From: Actinomycetes bacterium
GTDB lineage: Bacteria > Actinomycetota > Actinomycetes > Propionibacteriales > Nocardioidaceae
DNA: 64,000 nucleotides
Direction of reading: 5' to 3'
Assembly (NCBI GenBank): GCA_023396115.1
Contig: JAEWXC010000015.1
Span: 111,168 to 175,167, forward strand
A program made the position numbers and the translations under genes. Shown piece by piece: positions 23,903-32,800 of the stretch (positions are counted from its first letter, which is position 1; each line of letters starts with the position of its first letter). The notes under the pieces are model-generated. The model saw nothing but the letters and a program-made list of their open reading frames with translations, was not told where the DNA came from and did no database searches.

Positions 23903-25831
23903 GTGAGCACCACCCTCGCCGACGCGACGACCTCGGGTACCTCCCCCGCCTCGGCGACTCCCGTTCCGCCCGTCCGGACCCCCTGGTACCGGTCCCGGCG
24001 CACCTGGGGTCGGATCCTGCTGGTCGTCGCAGGCAGCTACCTGTGGGTGCTCGGACTCGAGTCGATCTTCGTGCTGACCCTCCGCCTGCAGGGCCCTCAA
24101 GGTCTTCTGCTCGGACCCACGCTGGTGGGTACGGCGTGCCTGTGGATCTGGGTGCTCGCGCTGCACGGGCTGACCGGGCGCCTGCGCCGGGCCTGGCTCA
24201 TCTCGCTGGGGGTCGTGGTGGCGCTGGCCGGGATCAACGCGGCCCGGATGGAGATCCTGCACGCGCCCCTGGTGCCCGGCGACTGGGTGTACCTGCGCAC
24301 GCCTGGCTTCCTGACCCAGATGGTCTCCCCCCTCCACCTGGCGGTCGGCATCCTGGGGCTCGCGCTGCTGCTGGCCCTCGGGTGGTTGCTGGCGCGACGT
24401 CTGGGCCGGAGCCGTCGTCCCCTGCGCCGGGGGGACTCCGGCTGGGCGGTGGCCACCGGGCTGCGGGTGACCTCCGTGGCAGCTGGCCTCGCGCTGGCGG
24501 TGGTGGCCTCGGGCTTCACCGAGCTCGACAACCCCCTGCGTCGCGCGTACGACGCCTCCGGGGCCTGGTGGACGCCGTGGTCCCAGAACCAGGCCTACGC
24601 ACGCAACGGGTTCCTCGGCGGTGCGTTGTACAACCTGCCCACCGACCCGATGGAGGTCCCGCCCGGGTACGGCCCGGACCGGATGGCCCAGATCGCCGCG
24701 AAGTGGTCCACTCCCGCCGACCCGTCGGACTCCGCTGCGCCTACCCTCGCTGAGACCAACGTCGTGGTCGTGCTCAGCGAGTCGATGGGAGATCCCCAGG
24801 AGTTGCGCAGCGTGGGCTTCGAGCAGGACGTGATCCCCCACATCCGCCAGCAGATGGCCCGCACCGGTGGACACACGCTCAGCTTCTACGGGACCGGCAC
24901 CTCGGCGATGGAGTTCGCGGTCCTGACCGGGCAGACCCTCTCGCTCTTCGGGCCTCAGATCACCTCGCCCTACCAGCAGTTCCTGCCCGATCAGGACGAC
25001 TACCCGAGCCTGGTGGGGTGGATGAAGCAGACCGGGCACCGCACGGTCGCCGTGCACCCCTACACCTCCGAGATGTACCGGCGCACCGACGCCTACGAGA
25101 CCTTGGGCTTCGACGAGTTCCGCACCCGCGACAGCATGGCGCACACCGGCAAGGACGGCGGCGCCTTCATCTCCGACGCCTCCGCCTTCGCGGAGGTCAT
25201 CGACGTGATCGAGCAGAACGAGCGTCCAGTGCTCACCCACCTGGTGACGATGCAGAACCACATGCCCTACGACGAGGGCTCGTTCGGACAGGCGCCTGTC
25301 GCCGTCACTGGTTCACCGGGCAGGTACCGCGACCAGCTCGGAGTCTGGGCGCGAGGACTGGCCGTCAGTGACACCGAGGTCCCACAGTTCCTCGACGCGG
25401 TTCGCAGGACCGGCGAGCCGACCGTCGTCATCTACTTCGGTGACCACTTCCCGGGTCTGTTCGACTCCTCCACCACCGAGGCTGAGGGACAACGCATCTT
25501 CCGGACCCCCTACTTCGTGTGGTCGAGCGAGAACCCCGATGGACAGGCGCCGGGCGGTGGGGTCGTCTCCCCCACCTCGTTCATGGGGCAGGCCCTCGAC
25601 CTGGCCGGGGTCCCGTTGCCGCCCTACCTGCGCCTGCTCGCCGAGGTCCAGGACAAGGTCGGCACCCTGCGCGGCGACCACGTGATCGCCTCGGACGGCA
25701 CCGAGACCGCGATGGCGGACCTGAGCGTCGAGCAGCGCGACCTGGTCGCAGAGCTCCGCCTGGTGCAGTACGACTTCTCCGTGGGTCAGCGCTACGGCCA
25801 GGACGCTCTCTGGTACCCACGCCCGGACTGA
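23903..25831 (+). CDS. LtaS-like membrane sulfatase / phosphoglycerol transferase
   Basis: 642 aa. Five membrane helices (about residues 33-215) precede an extracellular sulfatase-fold domain (about 283-600) of the lipoteichoic-acid synthase type. Seen: VVVVLSESMGDPQELRS (metal Glu), GTGTSAMEFAVLTGQT with the likely nucleophile Thr near 331, HPYTSEMYRRTDAYETLGF, and the metal-binding IYFGDHFPG near 510. Enzymes of this layout transfer phosphoglycerol from phosphatidylglycerol to a glycolipid or glycan. A true poly-glycerolphosphate LTA is uncommon in this group, so the acceptor may be another envelope polymer. Monocistronic, leaderless. Confidence 0.85.
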   Translation: MSTTLADATTSGTSPASATPVPPVRTPWYRSRRTWGRILLVVAGSYLWVLGLESIFVLTLRLQGPQGLLLGPTLVGTACLWIWVLALHGLTGRLRRAWLISLGVVVALAGINAARMEILHAPLVPGDWVYLRTPGFLTQMVSPLHLAVGILGLALLLALGWLLARRLGRSRRPLRRGDSGWAVATGLRVTSVAAGLALAVVASGFTELDNPLRRAYDASGAWWTPWSQNQAYARNGFLGGALYNLPTDPMEVPPGYGPDRMAQIAAKWSTPADPSDSAAPTLAETNVVVVLSESMGDPQELRSVGFEQDVIPHIRQQMARTGGHTLSFYGTGTSAMEFAVLTGQTLSLFGPQITSPYQQFLPDQDDYPSLVGWMKQTGHRTVAVHPYTSEMYRRTDAYETLGFDEFRTRDSMAHTGKDGGAFISDASAFAEVIDVIEQNERPVLTHLVTMQNHMPYDEGSFGQAPVAVTGSPGRYRDQLGVWARGLAVSDTEVPQFLDAVRRTGEPTVVIYFGDHFPGLFDSSTTEAEGQRIFRTPYFVWSSENPDGQAPGGGVVSPTSFMGQALDLAGVPLPPYLRLLAEVQDKVGTLRGDHVIASDGTETAMADLSVEQRDLVAELRLVQYDFSVGQRYGQDALWYPRPD

Positions 25832-25853
25832 GCGCTGCGCCGGGGCGTCCGGC

Positions 25854-27134
25854 TCAGCTGCGCAGGTCGCGGGCCAGCAGGTTCAACAACGCCGAGGCGC
25901 TGGCCGGCGACGCCCCCGCCGCCCGCACGTCACGGGCCACGGCCTGGTCGTCGCTGACCACCACCAGGGGGCGGCCGAGCGGCTCGGCGGCGACCAGGTC
26001 CCGGATCACGTCGTCGGCGATCACCCCGTGCGGACTGAAGATCACCCGCACCCCCCGCGGCACCGACACCGTGGGGCGCTGGGCCACCGCGGCGGCGTCG
26101 AAGACCACCGTCACCTCGGCGCGGGTGCGGGCGGCCAGCGCCGGGAGCAGGCTCAGCAGCCGGGTGCGCTGGGACTCCAGGGACGTCGTCTCCCACACCG
26201 AGCGGGTCACGTTGTAGCCGTCGACGATCAGGTGCACCCGGGGCCTGCCCAGGGACTGTTCCAACCGGGAGGCCGTGCTGATCCGGTCCCCCGCGGCGGT
26301 CTGGGGTTCCTGGGCCGTGATCGCAGCAGCCACCCGGTCCGCCGGGCTCCCCACCGCGTTCGGCAGGCCCAGTTCACGTCGCAGCCCCGCGGCTGCCTCC
26401 AGCACCGTGTCCAGCAGCAGCCGCGCGCGCAGGTTCGCGTCGTCTCGGCTGCTCCGCGCGTCCGTGCGCACCGCACGGGCCGCCTCCCGCAGCTCCTCGA
26501 CCTCGGTCCGCACCCGGCGCAGCTCACTCTCGGCCCGGGTCGCCCGGGCGGTCGCCTCCCGGGCCTCCTCGGTGGCTCGGGCAGCGAGGTCGTCGGCCTG
26601 CTCGGTGGCCGAGCGCGCCGCGCTGCGCGCCTCCCCGACCTTGCGACGCAGGTCGGAGATCTCCGCCTTCAGCTCAGCCATACGCTCCTTGTGCTCGGTG
26701 CGCTGACGGCGGGCGTCGTCGGTGAGCTTCTCCACCCGCTCGGTGAGCCGGTCCACCTCGGGCTGACGGTCCCGGGGACCGGCTGCGGGCATCTCGTCCA
26801 CGGCCTGTGTCAGGGCCTCCTGCCAGCCCTCGCCGCGTTGCAGCCAGGCCAGCGCCGCCACGGTCGTGAGGTCGTGCCCCCGGGCCGGTTCCGCACCCAT
26901 CCGGGCGAGCACCTGGACGCTCACCCGCTCCCGCAGGTCGTCGTCGACCAGGGCCTCGGCGAGCGCTCGGGCGCCCAGCCGGGCACGCCGGGCGGGGGTG
27001 AAACCGGCGACCTGGCGCAGCGCCGCCGGGAGGTTGCCGACCTGGCCCAGCGCGTCAGCACTCAGCGCCAGGACACGCTGGCGCACCGTCTCGGGCACGC
27101 CCGAGAGGTCCTCCCAGCCGTCGGCGCCGGACAC
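25854..27134 (-). CDS. NYN-domain protein with coiled coil
   Basis: 426 aa. Residues 1-120 are helical, a coiled coil spans about 125-240, and the C-terminal ~150 residues form a NYN/PIN-like (YacP/Rae1-type) domain: HLIVDGYNVTRSVWE, TVVFDAAAV, GVRVIFSPHGVIADDVIRDL and VVVSDDQAVARDVRAAG. The conserved Asp residues fit a metal-dependent RNase fold. Actinobacterial homologues of this layout are widespread but uncharacterised. It lies 2 nt after the zinc-ribbon gene, in one transcription unit. Confidence 0.82.
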   Translation of the reverse strand: MSGADGWEDLSGVPETVRQRVLALSADALGQVGNLPAALRQVAGFTPARRARLGARALAEALVDDDLRERVSVQVLARMGAEPARGHDLTTVAALAWLQRGEGWQEALTQAVDEMPAAGPRDRQPEVDRLTERVEKLTDDARRQRTEHKERMAELKAEISDLRRKVGEARSAARSATEQADDLAARATEEAREATARATRAESELRRVRTEVEELREAARAVRTDARSSRDDANLRARLLLDTVLEAAAGLRRELGLPNAVGSPADRVAAAITAQEPQTAAGDRISTASRLEQSLGRPRVHLIVDGYNVTRSVWETTSLESQRTRLLSLLPALAARTRAEVTVVFDAAAVAQRPTVSVPRGVRVIFSPHGVIADDVIRDLVAAEPLGRPLVVVSDDQAVARDVRAAGASPASASALLNLLARDLRS

Positions 27135-27136
27135 GC

Positions 27137-27406
27137 TCAGGAGGTGGCCGGGTCCGCGGCCACGTCGGCGTCGTTGCGGTCGATCAGCTCGATCGCGTCG
27201 TCACGACCGCACCAGCGGCAGGTCACCTGCTCGACGGTCTCGCCGAGGACCTCGGTCTGCTCCACGGCCGGCTCCCCAGCCAGGTCGAAGTGCCAGAACT
27301 CGGTGGTGCGCCGGGTCCTGGTGACGTCGAAGCGGGTCAGGTTGCCGCAGCCCCCGCAGCGCCAGCGTCGGGTCGCGTCGGGAAGGTCGTGGGCTGCCTG
27401 GCTCAA
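27137..27406 (-). CDS. Small zinc-ribbon protein
   Basis: 89 aa with two Cys pairs (RCGGCGN near the N-terminus and TCRWCGRDD), a treble-clef or ribbon pattern likely to bind one zinc, and a conserved EFWHFDLAGEPAVEQT segment between them. Conserved beside the NYN protein in actinobacteria as I recall it; the function is unknown. The TTG at 27406 has AGGAG 6 nt upstream. A TAGGCT box about 65 nt upstream may be its promoter, divergent from the DEDD nuclease gene. Confidence 0.75.
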   Translation of the reverse strand: MSQAAHDLPDATRRWRCGGCGNLTRFDVTRTRRTTEFWHFDLAGEPAVEQTEVLGETVEQVTCRWCGRDDAIELIDRNDADVAADPATS

Positions 27407-27542
27407 CTGGGGCTCCTGGGGTCGGTGCTCGTGTCACGGACGGGCGGGGCACTCCCCCGCCACACCGGCCAGCCTAGTGGGCGCCACGAGGTCGCCGGGC
27501 CACCGCCGGGCCCGCAGGACGGTCGGTGTCGGAGGTCTCCCC

Positions 27543-27548
27543 TAGCGT
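27543..27548 (+). promoter_or_regulatory. -10 box (leaderless) for the DEDD/GIY-YIG gene
   Basis: TAGCGT, an 8-nt spacer, then ATG 27557. No ribosome site. Confidence 0.5.
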
Positions 27549-27556
27549 CTGGGCCC

Positions 27557-29353
27557 ATGAGCAGCACCCCGGCACGCGCCACCACCCCCCGGTGGGAGGC
27601 GCAGCGCACGTTCGACCAGCTGGGTCGGCCCCTGCACGAGGTCACGTTCACCGTCGTCGACCTGGAGACCACCGGCGGCTCGCCCGCGGGCGGGTCGATG
27701 ATCACCGAGATCGGAGCGGTCAAGGTCCGCGGCGGCGAGGTGCTCGGCGAGTTCCAGACGCTGGTCAACCCGCACGCCGAGATCCCGCCGTTCATCGCCG
27801 TGCTCACCGGCATCTCCAACACGATGGTCGCCGACGCCCCGTCGATCGACACCGCGCTGCCAGCGTTCCTGGAGTTCGCGGCCGGCACCGTGCTGGTGGC
27901 GCACAACGCGCCGTTCGACATCGGCTTCCTGAAGCACTTCGCTGCCGAGCAGCAACGCGACTGGCCGCGCTTCGAGGTGCTCGACACCGCCAAGCTGGCC
28001 CGCCGGGTGGTGACCCGGGACGAGTCCCCCAACTGCAAGCTGTCGTCACTGGCCAAGGTGTTCGGTGCGAGCACCACCCCCAACCACCGGGCGCTGGCTG
28101 ACGCCCGGGCCACCGTCGACGTGCTGCACGGCCTGATGGAGCGGCTGGGCGGCCAGGGCGTCCAGACCCTGGAGGAGCTGAGCACCTACTCCTCCCGGGT
28201 CAGCAAGGTGCAGCGCGCGAAGCGGCACCTGGCCGAGCCGCTGCCCAGCGCCCCGGGTGTCTACCTGTTCCGCGACGACTCCGGCCGTGTCCTCTACGTG
28301 GGCACGTCGGGGAACGTCCGCACCCGGGTCCGCCGCTACTTCACCGCATCGGAGACGCGCAGCCGGATGGGCGAGATGGTCGCGGCCGCGGCCCGGGTCG
28401 ACGCCGTCGAGTGCACCACGGCGCTGGAGGCCGAGGTCCGCGAACTACGGCTGATCGCGCAGCACAAACCGCCCTACAACAAGCGCTCGAAGTTCCCCGA
28501 GAAGGTGCACTTCCTCAAACTCACCCGGGAGACCTGGCCACGGCTCTCCCTGGTCCGCCGGGTGCTGGACGACGACGCCGACTACCTGGGGCCGTTCTCG
28601 TCGCGTCGTACCGCCGAACGCAGCCTCGACGCCCTGCACGAGACCTTCCCGCTGCGCCAGTGCAGCGGCACGCTGCCGAAGCAGCCGTCCGGCAGCGCCT
28701 GCGTCCTGGCCGAGATGGACCGCTGCCTGGCGCCCTGCGAGGGTCAGCTGACCACCGGCGTCTACGACGAGGTGGTGGTGCGGGTGCGCGAGGCGCTGCT
28801 GGCCCGGCCCGACGAGGTCGTCGGGGTGATCGAGCAGCGGATGGGTGAGCTCTCCGCCCAGGAGCGCTTCGAGGACGCCGGCACCCAGCGGGACCGGTTG
28901 GCCTCCTTCATCCGGGCCACGCACCGCACCCAACGCCTCTCCGGCCTGACCCGGTTGCCCGAACTGGTCGCCACCCGCCGACAGGACGACGGGCGCTGGG
29001 CGGTGCACGTGGTGCGGTACGGGCGACTGGCCGCGGCCGGGCTGATCCCGGCTGGTGCCGACGCCCACGCCTGGGTCGCCGGGCTGCGGGACAGCGCCGA
29101 GACGGTGCTGGAACCTGCCGGCACACCCGGTCCGGTCCCGGCCGCCACGGCCGAGGAGACCGAGAAGGTGCTGCGCTGGCTGGAGCGACCCGGCGTCCGC
29201 CTGGTCTCGGTGGAGGGCGAGTGGTCCTGCCCGGTGTCGGGGTCCGGGCGCCACCTGGCGGTGCACGACGCCGTGGAGTCCTCGCGCACCTCCCTGGTGC
29301 CGTTCGACGAGCAGAGCCTGGCCCGCACGACCCACCAGCCCGTCCGGGCCTGA
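27557..29353 (+). CDS. DEDD exonuclease fused to a UvrC-type GIY-YIG nuclease
   Basis: 598 aa. Residues 25-195 are a DnaQ-like 3'-5' exonuclease with FTVVDLETTGGSPAGGSMI (Exo I), VLVAHNAPFDIGFLKHF (Exo II) and HRALADARATVDVL (Exo III). Residues about 230-310 form a GIY-YIG domain (APGVYLFRDDSGRVLYVGTS), with Arg and Glu in the expected places, followed by a UvrC-like middle region with Cys (MDRCLAPCEGQL) and UvrB/C-type helices. This is the E. coli Cho-like plus proofreading-like fusion common in actinobacteria; a role in DNA repair or alternative excision is inferred. No helix-hairpin-helix is present. Confidence 0.9.
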   Translation: MSSTPARATTPRWEAQRTFDQLGRPLHEVTFTVVDLETTGGSPAGGSMITEIGAVKVRGGEVLGEFQTLVNPHAEIPPFIAVLTGISNTMVADAPSIDTALPAFLEFAAGTVLVAHNAPFDIGFLKHFAAEQQRDWPRFEVLDTAKLARRVVTRDESPNCKLSSLAKVFGASTTPNHRALADARATVDVLHGLMERLGGQGVQTLEELSTYSSRVSKVQRAKRHLAEPLPSAPGVYLFRDDSGRVLYVGTSGNVRTRVRRYFTASETRSRMGEMVAAAARVDAVECTTALEAEVRELRLIAQHKPPYNKRSKFPEKVHFLKLTRETWPRLSLVRRVLDDDADYLGPFSSRRTAERSLDALHETFPLRQCSGTLPKQPSGSACVLAEMDRCLAPCEGQLTTGVYDEVVVRVREALLARPDEVVGVIEQRMGELSAQERFEDAGTQRDRLASFIRATHRTQRLSGLTRLPELVATRRQDDGRWAVHVVRYGRLAAAGLIPAGADAHAWVAGLRDSAETVLEPAGTPGPVPAATAEETEKVLRWLERPGVRLVSVEGEWSCPVSGSGRHLAVHDAVESSRTSLVPFDEQSLARTTHQPVRA

Positions 29354-29395
29354 CCGCGCTGGTCGAGCCTGCGGAGGCCCCTCCGCGCCCCGCCC

Positions 29396-29401
29396 TAAAC
29401 T
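29396..29401 (+). promoter_or_regulatory. -10 box (leaderless) for the Lrp-domain gene
   Basis: TAAACT, a 6-nt spacer, then ATG 29408. No ribosome site. Confidence 0.6.
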
Positions 29402-29407
29402 GCCCCC

Positions 29408-29686
29408 ATGATCACCGCCATCGTCTTCGTCAAGGCCGAGGTCTCCCGCATCCCGGAGGTGGCCAGCGAGATCGCCGCCATCGACGGCATCAGCGAGGTC
29501 TACTCCGTCACCGGGAAGATCGACCTGATCGCCCTGGTCCGGGTCCGCGACCACGAGGACGTCGCCGCGGTGGTGGCCGACCGGCTCAACAAGGTCCCCG
29601 GTGTCACCGAGACCGAAACCCACATCGCGTTCCGCACCTACTCCCAGCACGACCTGGAGTCGGCGTTCTCCATCGGTCTGGACTGA
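29408..29686 (+). CDS. Stand-alone Lrp/AsnC ligand-binding domain protein
   Basis: 92 aa consisting only of the RAM (ligand-binding and oligomerisation) domain of Lrp/AsnC regulators: AIVFVKAEVSRIPEVASEIA, EVYSVTGKIDLIALVRV, VPGVTETETHIAFRTYS. There is no DNA-binding domain, so it may sense amino acids or modulate a full-length partner. Homologues lie near trpD and ctaE in Streptomyces, as here (5 kb away, separated by the FN3 protein). Confidence 0.85.
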   Translation: MITAIVFVKAEVSRIPEVASEIAAIDGISEVYSVTGKIDLIALVRVRDHEDVAAVVADRLNKVPGVTETETHIAFRTYSQHDLESAFSIGLD

Positions 29687-29823
29687 AGCACCCGCCCGAT
29701 CGGACTAGTCCGGTCGAGTGACCACGGCAGCCGATCGGCCATTCCTGTTGGTTCGGGTCCGCACGCGCACGGGCGCCCCTAGGTTGACGACGACCTGTGC
29801 CCCCGAACCGACAGGACCCCTCG

Positions 29824-32800
29824 ATGCGCCCACGTGCCGGACTACGCCGCCGCCTGACCACTGCGGCCCTCGGCCTCGCCCTGATCGGCGCGCCTGTGGG
29901 GGCCTCCGTCCTCCCCACGGGGGCTGCACACGCCGCAGACCTCCTGCTGGTCACCGGACTGAGCACCACAACCGGCCCCGACGATCTGGTGCCGACCTTC
30001 TCCTGGGTCCCCACCGCCGGCGCCTCGCTCTACCGGGTCCAGGTCTCTGCGAACGCCGACTTCACCGGCCCCGTGGTCAACGCGACCACCTCCAACACCA
30101 GCTACACGCCTCCCCGGGTGCTGCCGGCAGGCCAGTTGCACTGGCGAGTGCAGACCGCCACCCCGGTGGGTGAGTGGGCTGTCTCCACGGTGGAAGCTGC
30201 AGATGTGAAGGTCCCCCAGCCGGCACCGGAGGCCGGCGACGAGGTGGTCCGGTCCGTGGTGGACCCGTTGGTGGCCAAGTGGGACGAGGTCCAGGGCGCG
30301 GTCGGCTACGCGGTGGAGGTCGGTCCCGGAGCCCCCGGTGACATCGCCTGGGCGCAATCGGTCACGAAGAACACCAGGACCACCACCCTGGTCTGGCCCG
30401 ACCTCCAGGAGGTCGGGCAGTACTCCTGGCGGGTCCGAGCGCTGTTCGCCAACGGGATCCAGAGCCAGCAGAGCAACGAGGTCCCCTACACCGTGGTGGC
30501 TCCGGACATGGCGGTGACCGCGGCCTGCGCGGCCGAGGTCGCCTGCGCACCGGAGCCGGACGGGACACCGCGGCCCGACGTCACCTTGACCGACGTGGTG
30601 CTCGACTGGGACCCGGTTCCCGGAGCGAAGCAGTACCAGGTGCGCGTCGTCCGGACCGCCGACGCCTCGACCGTTGTCGACAGTCCCACGGTCACCGGCA
30701 CGCGCTACTCCCCCACCAGCACCTACGCCAACGACGACTACCGCTGGCAGGTCCGTCCCCTGGACGCATCGGGGAAGGCTGCCCCGTGGCCCGAGGTGTG
30801 GAGCACGTTCACCCGGAGCTGGAACCGCCGCCCCGAACTGCTCTGGCCCGCCGGCGACGACCCGGTCGGGGATGACTTCTACTTCCAGTGGACGCCCGTC
30901 AAGCACGCCGCGCACTACCTCATCGACGTCGGTAACGACCCGAACTTCACACCGGGCACCTACTCCACCTGCGAAACCCGCCAGACCACGTTCGTTCCGC
31001 GTCTGGTCGGAGAGAAGTGCTCCCCCAGCGCCGAAGGCTCGGTGTACCACTGGCGGGTCACGGCAGTCGATGCCCCCAAGAACGTGCGCTCCCTCGTCTC
31101 CCCGACGGGTCGGTTCCTCTACGACTCGGGCCGGGTCGAGCAGTTGCGGCCCGCGACCGGGGAGTCGGTGGACCTGCCCCACTTCACCTGGCGTCCGACC
31201 GCCAACACCCAGCGCTACCGCATCCAGATCAAGCAGGCTGGCAACGTGGTGACCACGGCCGAGACCTCTGCACTCGGATGGGTCCCCACGGACAAGCTGG
31301 CAGCCGGTGACTACACGTGGACCGTCGTCTCACTCGACGCGGGCAAGGTGTCCCCCCTGCCCTCGCAGGGACGGCCCTTCACGATCACCGGCGACGCGCC
31401 CCCGGCCAACGGCTCGGCGCTGGCACCGATCACCGCCACGACCGACAACCCCATCTCCACCAGCCGCGCCCCACTGCTGTCCTGGGAGCCGGCCGACGGC
31501 GCCGCCTACTACCGGCTGAAGGTCTCCAACGCGTCCGGGTACGTGCTCCCGAACAGCGACAGTCCGGTGCTCAACGCCAAGCTCCCCTACCCCATGGTGG
31601 TGGACTGGGGCACCCGCCTGCTGACCGCCGGCACCTACACCTGGTGGGTCGAGGCCTACGCGGCGAACAACGAGAAGATCGACACCGGAGCACGGATCGA
31701 GGGCACCTTCACCATCGTCCCCCTGCAAGTGCCCGGCGGCACCCAACTGGCCCTGGACGGGCGCTCCGTGGACGCCGGCCACACCTGCACCGAACCGGTC
31801 ACGGCGACCAACCCGGAGCCCTCGTGCCGCACCGTCCCCGGCACCCCGGTGCTGGACTGGGACCCGGTCCCGGGGGCCGGCGGCTACATCGTCTACCTCT
31901 TCGAGGAGGCGAGCCTGACCACGCCGGTGCTGCTCACCCGGGATGGTGAAACCACGACGAACAGCCGGTGGACTCCCGCCACCACCATGCCCGACAACGA
32001 GTCCGGCCAGTCCTACTACTGGTACGTCCTCCCGTGCGTGAGCGTGAGCCCGCTCGTCGGGTGTGCCCCGGACCCCCGGGGACAGGAGAACGTCGCGGTC
32101 GAGGCGTTCCGCAAGACCTCCCCGGCCGTCGAGCTGGTGGCGCCAGCCGCTGATCACACGTTCAGCGACGAGGTCACCCTCAGCTGGCGCGACTACCTGT
32201 CCACCAATGCCGAGACTGCCTTCGGCGCCACCCCGTCCCGCGCCACGCAGGGCGGCCTGACCTACACCGTGCAGGTCGCCACCTCATCGAACTTCGCCTC
32301 CGCGAACATCGTGGGCCAGGCCACCGTGGACCAGACCACGTGGACCTCCTCGGGTCTGTTCCCCCAGGGTGACCTGTGGTGGCGGGTCCAGGCCAACGAC
32401 GGCAGTGGCCGCCCCCTGCCGTGGTCAGCGTCTCGACGGATGGTGCGCCGTACCCTCACCGCCGACCTGGATGGAGTGGTCGTTGCGGGGCAGGAACGCG
32501 CCAGCCTGACGACGCCCGGATTCAACGGTGGCTTCGACTCGAGCCGCCAGGTCTTCCGCTGGGAGGCAGCTGACTTCGACTCGACGTGGAGTCTGGAGGT
32601 CTACAAGAACGACGACGCCGCGGCCTCACCCGGAAACCGAGTCCTCACGGTCTCGGGCCTCAAGCACTCCGCCTACACCTGGACGAACCTTCTCGAGCCG
32701 TCCGAGGTGCCCTACCGCTGGCGACTGCGTCGCACCGACGTCTCGAACCGGCTGGCCGCGTGGAGTGACATGGGTCGGTTCACGGTGACCTCCGTGGAGC

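Noticed and set aside
29701..29712. 12-bp perfect palindrome CGGACTAGTCCG between the Lrp-domain gene and the FN3 gene
   Set aside because: Could be an operator or weak terminator, but it is single, short and without supporting context, so it is not annotated.
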